64,000 nt of DNA from DATBGO01 sp050011895. GTDB lineage: Bacteria > Actinomycetota > Actinomycetes > Streptosporangiales > Streptosporangiaceae. Both the position numbers and the translations under genes were made by a program. The DNA lies in contig JBEKIF010000020.1 of assembly GCA_050011895.1 (NCBI GenBank), positions 1 to 64,000 of the forward strand, written 5' to 3'. The notes beneath the pieces are model-generated. The model did no database searches. It worked only from the letters and a program-made list of their open reading frames with translations, and had not been told where the DNA came from. Shown piece by piece: positions 16,384 to 24,694 of the stretch (positions are counted from its first letter, which is position 1; every line of letters starts with the position of its first letter).

Positions 16384-17754
16384 GTGGTGGGCGGCACCGT
16401 GATCACGCCGCACGGAGCCCGCCGGACCGACGTCCTGATCAGCCGTGGGAAGGTCGCCGCACTCGGGGATGCGGGAACCGCTGGAACCGCGGGCGGAGCG
16501 GCCGGAGCCGCCGGAGCCCCCGGAGCCGCCGCCGGGGGGCGGATCGACGCGGCAGGTTGCTTCGTCCTTCCCGGCGGGGTAGATCCGCATGCCCACGTGA
16601 TGGCGGATGTCAGGCATGCCACCGTCGGTGCCGCGCTGGGCGGGACCACGACGGCCCTGTCGTTCACCAACCCGGCGGCCGGCGAAGGCGACGTGGCATG
16701 CCTGCTCCGCCGGCGCAGGGAGCTGGCGGGCGTCCGTCCGGTCGTCGATGTGGGCCTGCATGCCATGCTCTATCACCCGCAGGAGGCCAGCCCGGCTGAT
16801 CTCGCCGCCGCCAGGCGGGCGGGGGCCGCGGCGGTCAAGGTATTCCTCGCCTACCCCGAACTCGGGATCATGTGCTCCACGCGCCGGCTGTTCGAGCTCA
16901 TGTCCGCCGCGACGCGGCTGGGCCTGGTGGTCCAGGTGCACTGCGAGAACGGTCACCTCATCGAGGCACTCGTGGCCGATGCGCTGCGCTCGGGCGCCAC
17001 CGGCCCGCGGGCGTTCGCGCAGACGAGGCCGCCTGAGGTGGAGGAGGAAGCGGTGGCCCGCGCCCTCGCGGTCGCGTCGCTCACCGGCGCCACCTGCTAT
17101 CTCGTTCACCTGTCGACCGCGCAGGCGATCGAGCAGGTACGCCTCGCCCGCAAGCGCGGCCAGCCACGGGTCATCGCCGAGGCCTGCACCCACCACCTGC
17201 TGCTCGGCGAGGACCGGTACGCGGGCGCCGACGCGCAGCGTTTCCTCGTCGCGCCGCCGCTGCGCTCCAGCAGGCACCTCGAGGCACTCTGGGCAGCCGC
17301 CGCCGACGGCACGATCGACACGGTCGGATCCGATCACTGCCAGGTTCGCTCGCCCGCCGCTGCCGAGTTCTCGGTTACCGGCGAAAACCTTGAGTTCGGG
17401 ATCGCGGGCATCGGTGCCCGGATACCGCTGCTGCTGTCCGAAGGACTGGCCAGAGGGCTGCCGATCGAGCGATTGTCGCAGCTGACCGCGGCTAACCCGG
17501 CACGGGCGTTCGGACACTATCCGAAGAAAGGCGCTATCGCCGCTGGCTCCGACGCGGACATCGTGATCTTCGACCCGGCCGCGAACTCCGAGGTCACCGC
17601 GGCCACCTTTGATGACGGCACTGGCGACAGCGTTTACGCCGGTTTCCCCCTGCGGGGGCGGATCCGCGCGGTGCTGGTTCGCGGACGGCTGACCGTCTCA
17701 GCCGGGGAGCTCGCCGACCCGGACGGCCGCGGCCGCTACCTGCGCCCGCATTAG
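16384..17754 (+). CDS. Dihydropyrimidinase/hydantoinase-like amidohydrolase
   Basis: This 456-residue binuclear-metal amidohydrolase has metal ligands GGVDPHAHV (HxH), the carbamylated-Lys region AAAVKVFLAYPE, VQVHCENGH, CYLVHLST and GSDHCQV (Asp). This set is typical of dihydropyrimidinase, hydantoinase or allantoinase, which open cyclic amides. Residues about 30-55 contain an unusual Gly/Ala-rich repeat (GTAGGAAGAAGAPGAAAGG) inserted between the first strands. Only GTG at 16384 or 16387 is available as a standard start, with no clear ribosome-binding site; the frame is open further upstream. The transporter genes follow on the same strand. Confidence 0.88.
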   Translation: MVGGTVITPHGARRTDVLISRGKVAALGDAGTAGTAGGAAGAAGAPGAAAGGRIDAAGCFVLPGGVDPHAHVMADVRHATVGAALGGTTTALSFTNPAAGEGDVACLLRRRRELAGVRPVVDVGLHAMLYHPQEASPADLAAARRAGAAAVKVFLAYPELGIMCSTRRLFELMSAATRLGLVVQVHCENGHLIEALVADALRSGATGPRAFAQTRPPEVEEEAVARALAVASLTGATCYLVHLSTAQAIEQVRLARKRGQPRVIAEACTHHLLLGEDRYAGADAQRFLVAPPLRSSRHLEALWAAAADGTIDTVGSDHCQVRSPAAAEFSVTGENLEFGIAGIGARIPLLLSEGLARGLPIERLSQLTAANPARAFGHYPKKGAIAAGSDADIVIFDPAANSEVTAATFDDGTGDSVYAGFPLRGRIRAVLVRGRLTVSAGELADPDGRGRYLRPH

Positions 17755-17789
17755 GCACTGGAGCGCACATCCGGCCGATAAGCCATTCA

Positions 17790-17819
17790 TTGCCCGGTCT
17801 TCGATTACCCGGTTACGCT
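17790..17819 (+). promoter_or_regulatory. Predicted promoter of the ABC-transporter operon
   Basis: A -35-like TTGCCC (17790-17795) and a -10-like TACGCT (17814-17819) are separated by 18 nt. This lies about 140 bp before the first permease start, so the mRNA would have a leader of roughly 135 nt. It suggests that the transporter can be transcribed separately from the upstream amidohydrolase gene. Confidence 0.45.
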
Positions 17820-17960
17820 ACAAATGGCACCGAACGAACTGACCCGGCTGGGCCAGCGTGCCAGTGGCTGCCTGCGTGAGGACATATCCTCGGCCGGGTG
17901 CTCAGGACGGGCCAGTCTCGTCAGGACGGGCAATACCGGCGAAGGGAGAGGATCGAGAAC

Positions 17961-19004
17961 GTGGCAACCGCCCGTACCGCCCCGCCGGGCAGGCCCATCG
18001 GGACCGTGCCGCCGGCCCGCCAGCGCGGGACCGGCGTGCGGCGAGCCCACCCGCTGCTCGACCTGGCTGGCCGGCGGCTGGTCATCGGGCTCCTGACGCT
18101 GTTCCTTGTCTCCGTGACGGTATTCGTCGCCACCGAGGTGCTGCCAGGCAACGCGGCCTCGGCCATCCTCGGACATAACGCGACGCCGGCCCGGGTGCGG
18201 GCACTTTCACTGCAGCTGCACCTGAACAGAGGCCTGGTGGATCAGTACTGGACCTGGATCTCCGGACTGTTCACTGGCAATCTCGGCCATTCACTCGCCG
18301 GCGGCCAGGCCGTCTGGGGCCTGGTGCAGCCGCGGCTGATCAACTCCGCCGTACTCGTGATCGTGACCGGGGTAATCGGCTCGGTGGTCGGCGTGACCCT
18401 CGGCGCGGTGGCCGCCCTGCGCAAGGACAGCTGGTTTGACCATGTCACCTCGGTCGTCGCGCTCGCCGTCACCTCGCTGCCGGAGTTCGTGGTCGCCATC
18501 GCGCTCATTATCCTGTTCGCGACCGTGGTGCTCCATGTGCTGCCCGCGGTGTCCCTGCTGGCGCCTGGCGTCTACGGCTGGAGCCAGCCCGAACTGCTGA
18601 TCCTGCCGGTCGCCACGCTGGTCATCGTGATCGTGCCGTACATCTTCCGGATGATGCGGGCCGCGATGATCGAGGCTCTTGAGTCCGACTATGTCGAGAT
18701 GGCCAGGCTGAAGGGGGTGCCGGAGTGGCAGGTAGTCCTGCGTCACGCGCTGCCGAACGCTATCGCGCCGACGATCCAGGTGATCGGGCTCAACTTCCTC
18801 TACCTGGCTGGCGGAGTGGTAATTGTCGAGGTCGTTTTCAACTATCCAGGGGTCGGCCAGGGCCTGGTGTACGCGGTGAATAACAGGGACATCCCCGTCA
18901 TCCAGCTCATTGTCCTGGTACTCGCCGCGTTCTACGTGCTGATGAATATCCTGACCGACGTGCTCGCCCTGCTGGTCAGCCCGCGGCGAAGGATCCCGAG
19001 GTAA
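17961..19004 (+). CDS. Peptide/nickel-type ABC transporter permease (DppB-like)
   Basis: This 347-residue inner-membrane permease has a Pro/Arg-rich cytoplasmic N terminus of about 35 residues, six predicted membrane segments and the DppB/OppB hallmarks: the first-helix block RRLVIGLLTLFLVSVTVFVA, then LQLHLNRGLVDQYWTWI. The EAA loop is DYVEMARLKGVPEWQVVLRHALPNA, followed by NYPGVGQGLVYA. I start it at GTG 17961, 8 nt after an AGAGGA site. It pairs with the second permease 2 nt downstream to form the membrane channel. Confidence 0.93.
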   Translation: MATARTAPPGRPIGTVPPARQRGTGVRRAHPLLDLAGRRLVIGLLTLFLVSVTVFVATEVLPGNAASAILGHNATPARVRALSLQLHLNRGLVDQYWTWISGLFTGNLGHSLAGGQAVWGLVQPRLINSAVLVIVTGVIGSVVGVTLGAVAALRKDSWFDHVTSVVALAVTSLPEFVVAIALIILFATVVLHVLPAVSLLAPGVYGWSQPELLILPVATLVIVIVPYIFRMMRAAMIEALESDYVEMARLKGVPEWQVVLRHALPNAIAPTIQVIGLNFLYLAGGVVIVEVVFNYPGVGQGLVYAVNNRDIPVIQLIVLVLAAFYVLMNILTDVLALLVSPRRRIPR

Positions 19005-19006
19005 AC

Positions 19007-19951
19007 GTGGCCGTGGCCAGTCCCGCAGCAGGGCAGGTATCGAGCCCGGCAGGCGCGCGGATGCGCCGCTTTCAATGGCCCTCCGTCCTGTGGGCCGCAC
19101 TGCGCACCCCGCGGGGGGCCGTCGGCCTCGCGCTGGCGGCGGTCGTCGTGCTGATCGCGTTCCTCGGCCCCTTTCTCGCCCCGCAGTCACCCGACGCCCT
19201 GGTCACGCTGACCTTCGCCAAGCCGTCCAGTCACTTTCTGCTCGGCGCCGACTTCCTTGGCCGGGACGTGCTGTCCAGGATCCTCGACGGCGGCTGGCAG
19301 CTGCTGGCGATGGCGTTAGCGGCCACGGCGCTCGGGATCATCATCGGCGCGATGGCGGGCATCTCAGCCGCCTACCTGCAGGGGGCGCCGGACAGCATCA
19401 TCATGCGGGCCGTCGATGTCATCTTGTCGTTCCCGCAACTTGTGTTCGCCCTGCTGCTGCTGAGCATGATCGGGCCGAAGCCGTGGCTGATCGTGCTGGC
19501 CGTGGGTCTGTCGCATGCTCCCGCCGTCGCCCGCGTCCTGCGTGCGGCAACGCTCGACATCGCCGAACGGGATTACGTCAAGGCCGTCGAGCTGCAGGGA
19601 ATGCGGCCGGCCCGGGTGATGCTGCGGGAGATCCTGCCGAACCTGAGCAGCCCGCTTATGGTCGAGGCGGGCCTGCGGCTCACGTATTCGATCATCATTA
19701 TGGCCGGACTGGCGTTCCTTGGCTTCGGGCAGCCGCCTCCCACACCGAACTGGGGAACCATGATCAACGAGAACCAGACGGGCCTGTCGCTGAACCCGTG
19801 GGCGGTCATCGTGCCCGCCGTTCTGATCGCCCTGCTCACCATCGGGACCAATACCTTTACCGACGCCGTCGCCCGGGTGGCGATCGGCGTGGACCGGCGG
19901 CCCGAACAGGCTGCCCTGGTCGACGACCTCAGCCCGGAGCTGGCCGAATGA
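19007..19951 (+). CDS. Peptide/nickel-type ABC transporter permease (DppC-like)
   Basis: This 314-residue partner permease has an N-terminal helix (GLALAAVVVLIAFLGPFLAPQ), HFLLGADFLGRDVLSRILDGG, which is the DppC/OppC signature, an EAA loop (DYVKAVELQGMRPARVMLREILPN), and a C-terminal AFLGFGQPPPTPNWGTMINE block. The GTG start follows the first permease stop after 2 nt, and its own stop overlaps the ATPase ATG by 4 nt. The three genes therefore form one coupled unit. Confidence 0.93.
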   Translation: MAVASPAAGQVSSPAGARMRRFQWPSVLWAALRTPRGAVGLALAAVVVLIAFLGPFLAPQSPDALVTLTFAKPSSHFLLGADFLGRDVLSRILDGGWQLLAMALAATALGIIIGAMAGISAAYLQGAPDSIIMRAVDVILSFPQLVFALLLLSMIGPKPWLIVLAVGLSHAPAVARVLRAATLDIAERDYVKAVELQGMRPARVMLREILPNLSSPLMVEAGLRLTYSIIIMAGLAFLGFGQPPPTPNWGTMINENQTGLSLNPWAVIVPAVLIALLTIGTNTFTDAVARVAIGVDRRPEQAALVDDLSPELAE

Positions 19952-21930
19952 CCCGGGTCAACCGGAAGGACTCCGGTCCTGCGCAGTCGGCGCTGGCGGC
20001 CGGCCAGGCCGGGCTGGACCGCCAGGCCGGGCTGGCCAGCCGTACCGCGCCCGCCGCCCAGACCGCGCCCGCCGCCCAGACCGTGACGGCCGGCCGTGGC
20101 GGCGGTGCCCGGCTCGAGGTGACCGACCTGACGGTCCGGATCGGGCCGACCGGGCCGGATGTGGTGAGCGAGATCTGCTTCTCGGTGCGGTCAGGTGAGC
20201 TGCTCGGCCTGGTCGGTGAGTCCGGGTCCGGGAAGACGACGGTTGGGCTGGCCCTGCTCGGCCACACCAGGCGGGGCCTGTCGATCACCGCGGGCCAGGT
20301 CTGCCTCGATGGCATTGACCTGCTGACGTTGCCGCCGAATGAGCTCAGGGCGGCGCGCGGCGCGAAGGTCAGCTACGTGCCCCAGGATCCGGCGGCGGCC
20401 CTCAACCCAGTGCTCCGGATCGGCACGCAGCTCAAGGAGGCCCTAGACGTTCATAAGGGAGCAGTCGATGAGCCCGCCGGCCGGATAGCCGAGGTGATGA
20501 CCGAGACCTGCCTGGACGATGCGCCCGAGCTACTGCGCCGCTACCCGCACCAGCTGTCCGGAGGCCAGCAGCAGCGGGTCGCGCTCGCGATGGCCTTCGC
20601 CTGCCGCCCGTCGCTGATCGTCCTCGACGAGCCGACCACCGGCCTTGACGTATCCACGCAGCGCCACATCCTCGACACCGTGCGCAGCCTATGCCGCTCT
20701 TACGGGGTGGCGGCCGTCTACGTGAGCCACGACCTGGCGGTAGTCAGCGGTCTGGTGACACAGGTCGCCGTCATGTACGCCGGCCGGATCGTGGAGCGCG
20801 GTGCAACGATGCAGCTGTTCAGCAAGCCGCTGCACCCGTACACCCGCGGGCTGGTCGCCGCGATCCCGTCAACCGTGCGCGCCGAGCTGCTGACGGGGAT
20901 CGAAGGCCAGCAGCCCAGGCCGGCGGATCGCGGTCCCGGCTGCTCCTTCGCCGCCCGCTGCGATTATGCCCTGGCTGACTGCCGCACCCAGCCGCCCTGG
21001 CCGGTCAGCATCGCCGGCCGTGAGGTGCGCTGCCTGCGGGTCGAGGAGATCTCCGGCCACGCAGCGGCGCCGCGCCGGCCGCTCCCGGCCAGCCACGCCG
21101 ACTGCTCGGCCAGCACCCAGGCGCTTTCGGTACGCGCGCTGAGCGCCAGCTACGGCGGCCCCAGCGTGCTGTCCGAGGTGGAATTCGATGCGCCGCCCCA
21201 GTCGTGCGTCGCCGTCGTGGGCGAGTCGGGTTCCGGCAAGACCACGCTGGCCCGCTGCATCGTCGGGCTGCACCGCACCTGGACTGGCACGATTATTTTT
21301 GAGGGGTCACGGCTGGCGGCGGGCGCCAGGCGGCGCCCGCAGGAGCAGCTCAAGCGGATCCAGTACATCTTCCAGAACCCGTATACCTCGCTCAACCCGA
21401 GGAAGACGGTCGGCAGTATCGTCGCCCAGCCGCTCGAGCACCTCTCCGGCCTTTCGTTCAGGGAGCGTTCCGAGCGGGCCGTCCGGGTCCTTGCGGACGT
21501 CTCGCTGTCCGCCGACTTCCTGTCCCGCTACCCTGATCAGCTTTCCGGCGGCGAACGCCAGCGGGTCGCCATCGCCCGGGCCCTGGTGGTCGAGCCGGAC
21601 CTGCTCGTCTGCGACGAGGTGACCTCCGCGCTTGACGTTTCGGTGCAGGCGATCATTGTCGAGCTGCTCCGCAGGATCCAGCGGGACCGGCGGCTTACGA
21701 TGATCTTCATCACCCACAACCTCGCGCTGGTCCGCAGCATCGCCCAGTCAGCTGTCGTGCTGCGGCAGGGCATCGTGGTCGAGTCGGGCCCGGTCGAACA
21801 GATACTCGAGCATCCCGCCGACCCCTACACCAGGCGCCTGATGGAAGACGTTCCGCAGCTCGCCGTCGGTGCGGCCCACCCGGCGGCCGGGCCCGACGCC
21901 AGGCCGGGCAAGTCGGCGGCCCGCGCGTGA
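19948..21930 (+). CDS. Fused double ATPase of the peptide-type ABC transporter (DppD-DppF-like)
   Basis: This 660-residue protein carries two complete ATP-binding domains in one chain, which are two proteins in most Dpp/Opp systems. Domain 1 (about 55-310) has GESGSGKTT, LSGGQQQR and LIVLDEP, followed by the oligopeptide-transporter cysteine motif GCSFAARCDYALADC. Domain 2 (about 390-640) has a second GESGSGKTT, LSGGERQR and LLVCDEV. The first 50 residues are a low-complexity Ala/Gln repeat (APAAQTAPAAQT). Fused ATPases of this kind can pair with both permeases as a single subunit. Confidence 0.93.
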   Translation: MTRVNRKDSGPAQSALAAGQAGLDRQAGLASRTAPAAQTAPAAQTVTAGRGGGARLEVTDLTVRIGPTGPDVVSEICFSVRSGELLGLVGESGSGKTTVGLALLGHTRRGLSITAGQVCLDGIDLLTLPPNELRAARGAKVSYVPQDPAAALNPVLRIGTQLKEALDVHKGAVDEPAGRIAEVMTETCLDDAPELLRRYPHQLSGGQQQRVALAMAFACRPSLIVLDEPTTGLDVSTQRHILDTVRSLCRSYGVAAVYVSHDLAVVSGLVTQVAVMYAGRIVERGATMQLFSKPLHPYTRGLVAAIPSTVRAELLTGIEGQQPRPADRGPGCSFAARCDYALADCRTQPPWPVSIAGREVRCLRVEEISGHAAAPRRPLPASHADCSASTQALSVRALSASYGGPSVLSEVEFDAPPQSCVAVVGESGSGKTTLARCIVGLHRTWTGTIIFEGSRLAAGARRRPQEQLKRIQYIFQNPYTSLNPRKTVGSIVAQPLEHLSGLSFRERSERAVRVLADVSLSADFLSRYPDQLSGGERQRVAIARALVVEPDLLVCDEVTSALDVSVQAIIVELLRRIQRDRRLTMIFITHNLALVRSIAQSAVVLRQGIVVESGPVEQILEHPADPYTRRLMEDVPQLAVGAAHPAAGPDARPGKSAARA

Positions 21931-21971
21931 TCCAGGCCTCCGGCCCGCGGGGAGCCCTCGGCGGACTCCGG

Positions 21972-23144
21972 CTAGTGGCGCCCGCCCGTACCGGTAAGCC
22001 CGATTTCCCTGGCGATGATCATCCGCTGCACCTCTGACGTGCCCTCGCCGATCTCCAGGACCTTCGCGTCCCGGTAGAACCTGGCGACCGGGTAGTCATT
22101 CATGTATCCGAGCCCGCCGAAGATCTGCGTAGCGTCGCGCGCGTTCTCCATCGCCGCGTTCGAAGCGGTCAGCTTGGCGATCGCCGCCTGCTTCTTGAAC
22201 GGCCCCCCCGAGACCAGCCGGGCCGCCGCGTCGTACCAAGCCAGCCTCGCCGACTGGGCCCGCGCCTCCATGTCCGCGATCTTGAACTGGATGGACTGAT
22301 AATGGCCGAGGCGGTGCCCGAAGGCGGTCCGATGGCCGACATAACTGAGGCACTCAGCTACGCAGCCATGGGCCAGGCCAGCTGCCAGCGCGGCGATCGC
22401 GACCCGGCCCTCGTCCAGCGTCTGCAAGAACTGGGCGTAGCCGCGGCCCCGCGCACCGAGCAGGTTCTCCGCAGGAACCCGGCAGGAGGCGAACGAGAGT
22501 TCCCTGGTGTCCGACGCGCACCAGCCGACCTTCGAGTATTCGGGCCCGACCGTGAAGCCAGGGGTGCCGGATGGCACGATGATCGCGGAGATCTCCGGTT
22601 TGCGGCCCGAGCGGCCCGTGATCGCCAGGGGGGTCACCACCGAGGTGATCGAGGTACCCGCGTTGGTGATGAAGGCCTTGGACCCGTCGATCACCCACTC
22701 GCCGTCCTCGAGCCGCGCGGTCGTGCGCATGCCGCCGACAATGTCCGAGCCACCGCCCGGCTCGGTCAGGCCGAACGCGGCCAGCTGTTCCCCCTGGCAG
22801 AGGTCGGGAAGCCAGCGGTCCCGCTGGGCTGCGTTGCCGAACCGGTAGATCGGCATGGCGCCGAGCGCGACGCCCGCTTCCAGCGTGATCGCGACCGATG
22901 AGTCCACTGCCGCCAGTTCGTGCAGCGCAATGCAGAACGCGAAATAGTCACCGCCCATCCCGCCGTATTCCTCCGGGAACGGCAGCCCGAACAGGCCGAG
23001 CTTGCCCATCTTGGCGACGATCTCGTAGGGGAACTCGGCGCGCTCGTAGTATCCGCCGATCACCGGCGCGACCACCTCGCGGGCGAACTCGGCCACGGTG
23101 GCCCGGAGGTGCTCATGCTCCTCGTCGAGCAGGAAACTCACCAT
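21972..23144 (-). CDS. Acyl-CoA dehydrogenase
   Basis: This 390-residue FAD-dependent acyl-CoA dehydrogenase has family marks FGLTEPGGGSDIVGG, KAFITNAGTS, a central QTLDEGRVAIAALAAG and the C-terminal FGGLGYMNDYPVARFYRDAKVLEIGEGTSE. The Glu of GEGTS is at the catalytic-base position of medium- and short-chain enzymes. It oxidises acyl-CoA to 2-enoyl-CoA and passes electrons to electron-transfer flavoprotein. It stands alone, convergent with the ABC transporter and separated by about 260 bp from the divergent FHA gene, so the acyl substrate is not indicated by context. Confidence 0.95.
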   Translation of the reverse strand: MVSFLLDEEHEHLRATVAEFAREVVAPVIGGYYERAEFPYEIVAKMGKLGLFGLPFPEEYGGMGGDYFAFCIALHELAAVDSSVAITLEAGVALGAMPIYRFGNAAQRDRWLPDLCQGEQLAAFGLTEPGGGSDIVGGMRTTARLEDGEWVIDGSKAFITNAGTSITSVVTPLAITGRSGRKPEISAIIVPSGTPGFTVGPEYSKVGWCASDTRELSFASCRVPAENLLGARGRGYAQFLQTLDEGRVAIAALAAGLAHGCVAECLSYVGHRTAFGHRLGHYQSIQFKIADMEARAQSARLAWYDAAARLVSGGPFKKQAAIAKLTASNAAMENARDATQIFGGLGYMNDYPVARFYRDAKVLEIGEGTSEVQRMIIAREIGLTGTGGRH

Positions 23145-23406
23145 AGCTGCGATGCTACCGGCCGTCCGCGCCGCTCACCGTCCGCAGCGCAGCGGATGGC
23201 TGCGCGCGGAGTTCACCTGTTCTTTAAACGGCCGCGCACAGCCCGTCCGGCCGGACCGGGCCAGCGCCGGACGGGCCTCAGGCAGCGCCTCAGAGATCCG
23301 CGTGACCAGATAATGGTCTCACGGTGATCGCGCCGTGTCCCGTTCGCGTTACGCTCTCGTGGGTGCCCGCAAGCGCCCGAGTTACGACAGCCGTCCTGGA
23401 GTCATC

Positions 23407-23931
23407 ATGGTGACGTTGACCTGCCCCGCCTGCGCAGCCGAGGTCAAGCCCGGCGACCTCATCTGCTTCACCTGCGGCGCCAACCTGCCCAGGACGCGGT
23501 TGCCAGACGAGGACCCGCCAGCGCCTACGACGATCATGCAGGAGTACCTCAAGCAGGAGGAGACGACCGGTTCGATCTCGCTCACCGTGCTCCGGATCGC
23601 GTTTCCCACCGGCAACGTCGAGGTCCCCGCGGGCACCTCGCTGCTGCTCGGCCGGGATCCGCAGGAGTCGCTCGTCGCCGCGGCCTTCGCTGGCTTCGAG
23701 AACGTCTCCAGGCGGCACGCAACAGTGACCGTTGACGACCACGGGCACGCGACGATCAAGGACGAGAACTCGACCAACGGCACCTTCGTCAACGGTGACC
23801 GGGTATTGCCGGGCACGGCCGTGCGCCTCGCCGATGGCGATCTGCTCCGGCTAGCCGCAGACGTGACCGGTGAGGTCCTGCTGCCGCGCCAGGAGGCCGA
23901 CCCCGCCTCGCTCAGCCGCGAGCCCGGCTAG
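23407..23931 (+). CDS. Zinc-ribbon plus FHA-domain protein
   Basis: This 174-residue protein starts with a zinc ribbon (CPACAAEVKPGDLICFTCG: CxxC and CxxC) joined by a short acidic linker to an FHA domain (about 75-160). The FHA core is complete: LLLGRDPQE, ENVSRRHATV (the phosphothreonine-binding Arg/Ser) and DENSTNGTFVNG. FHA domains read phosphothreonine made by Ser/Thr kinases, so it is probably an adaptor in such signalling. The ATG at 23407 has GGAG 5 nt upstream, and TACGCT at 23350 is a likely -10 element. No kinase gene is adjacent. Confidence 0.88.
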   Translation: MVTLTCPACAAEVKPGDLICFTCGANLPRTRLPDEDPPAPTTIMQEYLKQEETTGSISLTVLRIAFPTGNVEVPAGTSLLLGRDPQESLVAAAFAGFENVSRRHATVTVDDHGHATIKDENSTNGTFVNGDRVLPGTAVRLADGDLLRLAADVTGEVLLPRQEADPASLSREPG

Positions 23932-23950
23932 CGCCTCATCCGGCAGAGCC

Positions 23951-24028
23951 ATGAGGTCGCGGCCGATGAGGTCGCGGCCGCCGGGGTGGGGGCCGCCGGG
24001 GTGGGGGCCGCCGGGGTGGGGGCCGCCG
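23951..24028. repeat. 15-bp tandem repeats downstream of the FHA gene
   Basis: Two copies of ATGAGGTCGCGGCCG (23951-23980) run into three copies of GGCCGCCGGGGTGGG (23976-24020) and a partial fourth. Both units are 15 bp. On the minus strand they read as pentapeptides (GRDL-type and GGPHP) in a frame shifted from the neighbouring acidic protein gene. The tract fills most of the 130 bp between two convergent genes. Confidence 0.8.
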
Positions 24029-24061
24029 AGGTCGCGCCCGTCGGCGCCAGATGTGCCCCGG

Positions 24062-24526
24062 TCAGCCGCCGGGATCAGCCGTGAACCACGGCTCCGGCGA
24101 CTCGCCCGAGGTGAACCAGGGCCGGTACGGCTGCCGGCTGCTGGCCAGACCACCCGTGCCAGCAGCCGTCCGGGCGCCAGCGTCGCCTGCTCGGCGGCCC
24201 GCGGGGCGCCCGCCGCCGCCCTCGTCCCCGCCCTCGGCCGGTTCGCCGTTGTCCAGTTCGCCGTTGTCCAGTTCGCCGTTGTCCAGTTCGGCGTTCTCCG
24301 GTTCGGCGTTCTCCAGCTCGGCGTTCTCCAGCTCTCCGTACTCGGGCGGCTGCCCGGACCCCGGCTCCCCGGATCCTGGCAGCTCTTCGTATTCAGGTGC
24401 GGACGGATGGCCGTCCGGCAGCCGGTCAAGCCGCTGCCGCAGGTCGTCACGGGCCCAGCGGGCCCGGTCGGCCGGACCCCGTTCAGCCGAGTCCCCGCGC
24501 TCGCTGGCCCAGTCAGGCGGTCGCAT
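24062..24526 (-). CDS. Acidic repeat-containing protein of unknown function
   Basis: This 154-residue protein is not assigned to a named family. The N-terminal 50 residues are charged and helical (RARWARDDLRQRLDRLPDGHPS). The middle consists of pentapeptide-like repeats (ELENA, ELDNG) encoded by six 15-bp units at 24241-24330. The C terminus is aromatic and Pro-rich (PYRPWFTSGE, PEPWFTADPGG). The start at 24526 has AGGAGG about 13 nt upstream, slightly far. It resembles conserved short actinobacterial proteins with the same head and tail but a variable middle. The role may be scaffolding; this is a guess. Confidence 0.65.
   Translation of the reverse strand: MRPPDWASERGDSAERGPADRARWARDDLRQRLDRLPDGHPSAPEYEELPGSGEPGSGQPPEYGELENAELENAEPENAELDNGELDNGELDNGEPAEGGDEGGGGRPAGRRAGDAGARTAAGTGGLASSRQPYRPWFTSGESPEPWFTADPGG
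24241..24330. repeat. Six 15-bp tandem units inside the acidic protein gene
   Basis: Units beginning GTTCGCCGTTGTCCA occur exactly three times from 24241, then three variants (GTTCGGCGTTCTCC type) up to 24330. They encode the ELDNG/ELENA pentapeptides on the minus strand and remain open in other frames. The unit length equals that of the non-coding repeat at 23951-24028, so both tracts may have expanded by the same slippage process. Confidence 0.85.
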
Positions 24527-24643
24527 AACGGAGATTCTGCCTCCTGGCGGCCGGCTCGGCGAGATGGTGGCCCGGTCTCGCGGACCAATCGACCTCCCGG
24601 GCCGATCGGCACGCGGGGCTGCCCGGATCGTACGCTGATCTAC

Positions 24644-24694
24644 ATGACCGAGCCGTGGCTCTCCCAGGCAGGCCTGGCCCGTGCTCAACCTTGA
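24644..24694 (+). CDS. Possible 16-codon leaderless upstream ORF
   Basis: The ATG at 24644 lies 7 nt after TACGCT (24631-24636), the arrangement of leaderless mRNAs. The frame encodes MTEPWLSQAGLARAQP and ends 12 nt inside the PAP2-type gene, whose GTG is at 24681. Ribosomes finishing this peptide could restart on the downstream gene. It may instead be part of a longer 5' untranslated region. Confidence 0.35.
   Translation: MTEPWLSQAGLARAQP

Noticed and set aside
23951..24028. CRISPR-like array
   Set aside because: The units are contiguous 15-bp repeats with no spacers and no cas genes nearby.
23851..24612. Minus-strand frame with GGPHP and NWTTA pentapeptide repeats
   Set aside because: It overlaps the FHA gene antisense and is out of frame with the acidic protein; repeat units of 15 bp stay open in several frames, so an open frame here is weak evidence.
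23870..24694. Long plus-strand frame with WGPPGWGPP and VVQF repeats
   Set aside because: It starts within the FHA gene, its apparent repeats are a by-product of the 15-bp tandem units, and the minus-strand acidic protein has a more natural composition and head/tail pattern.
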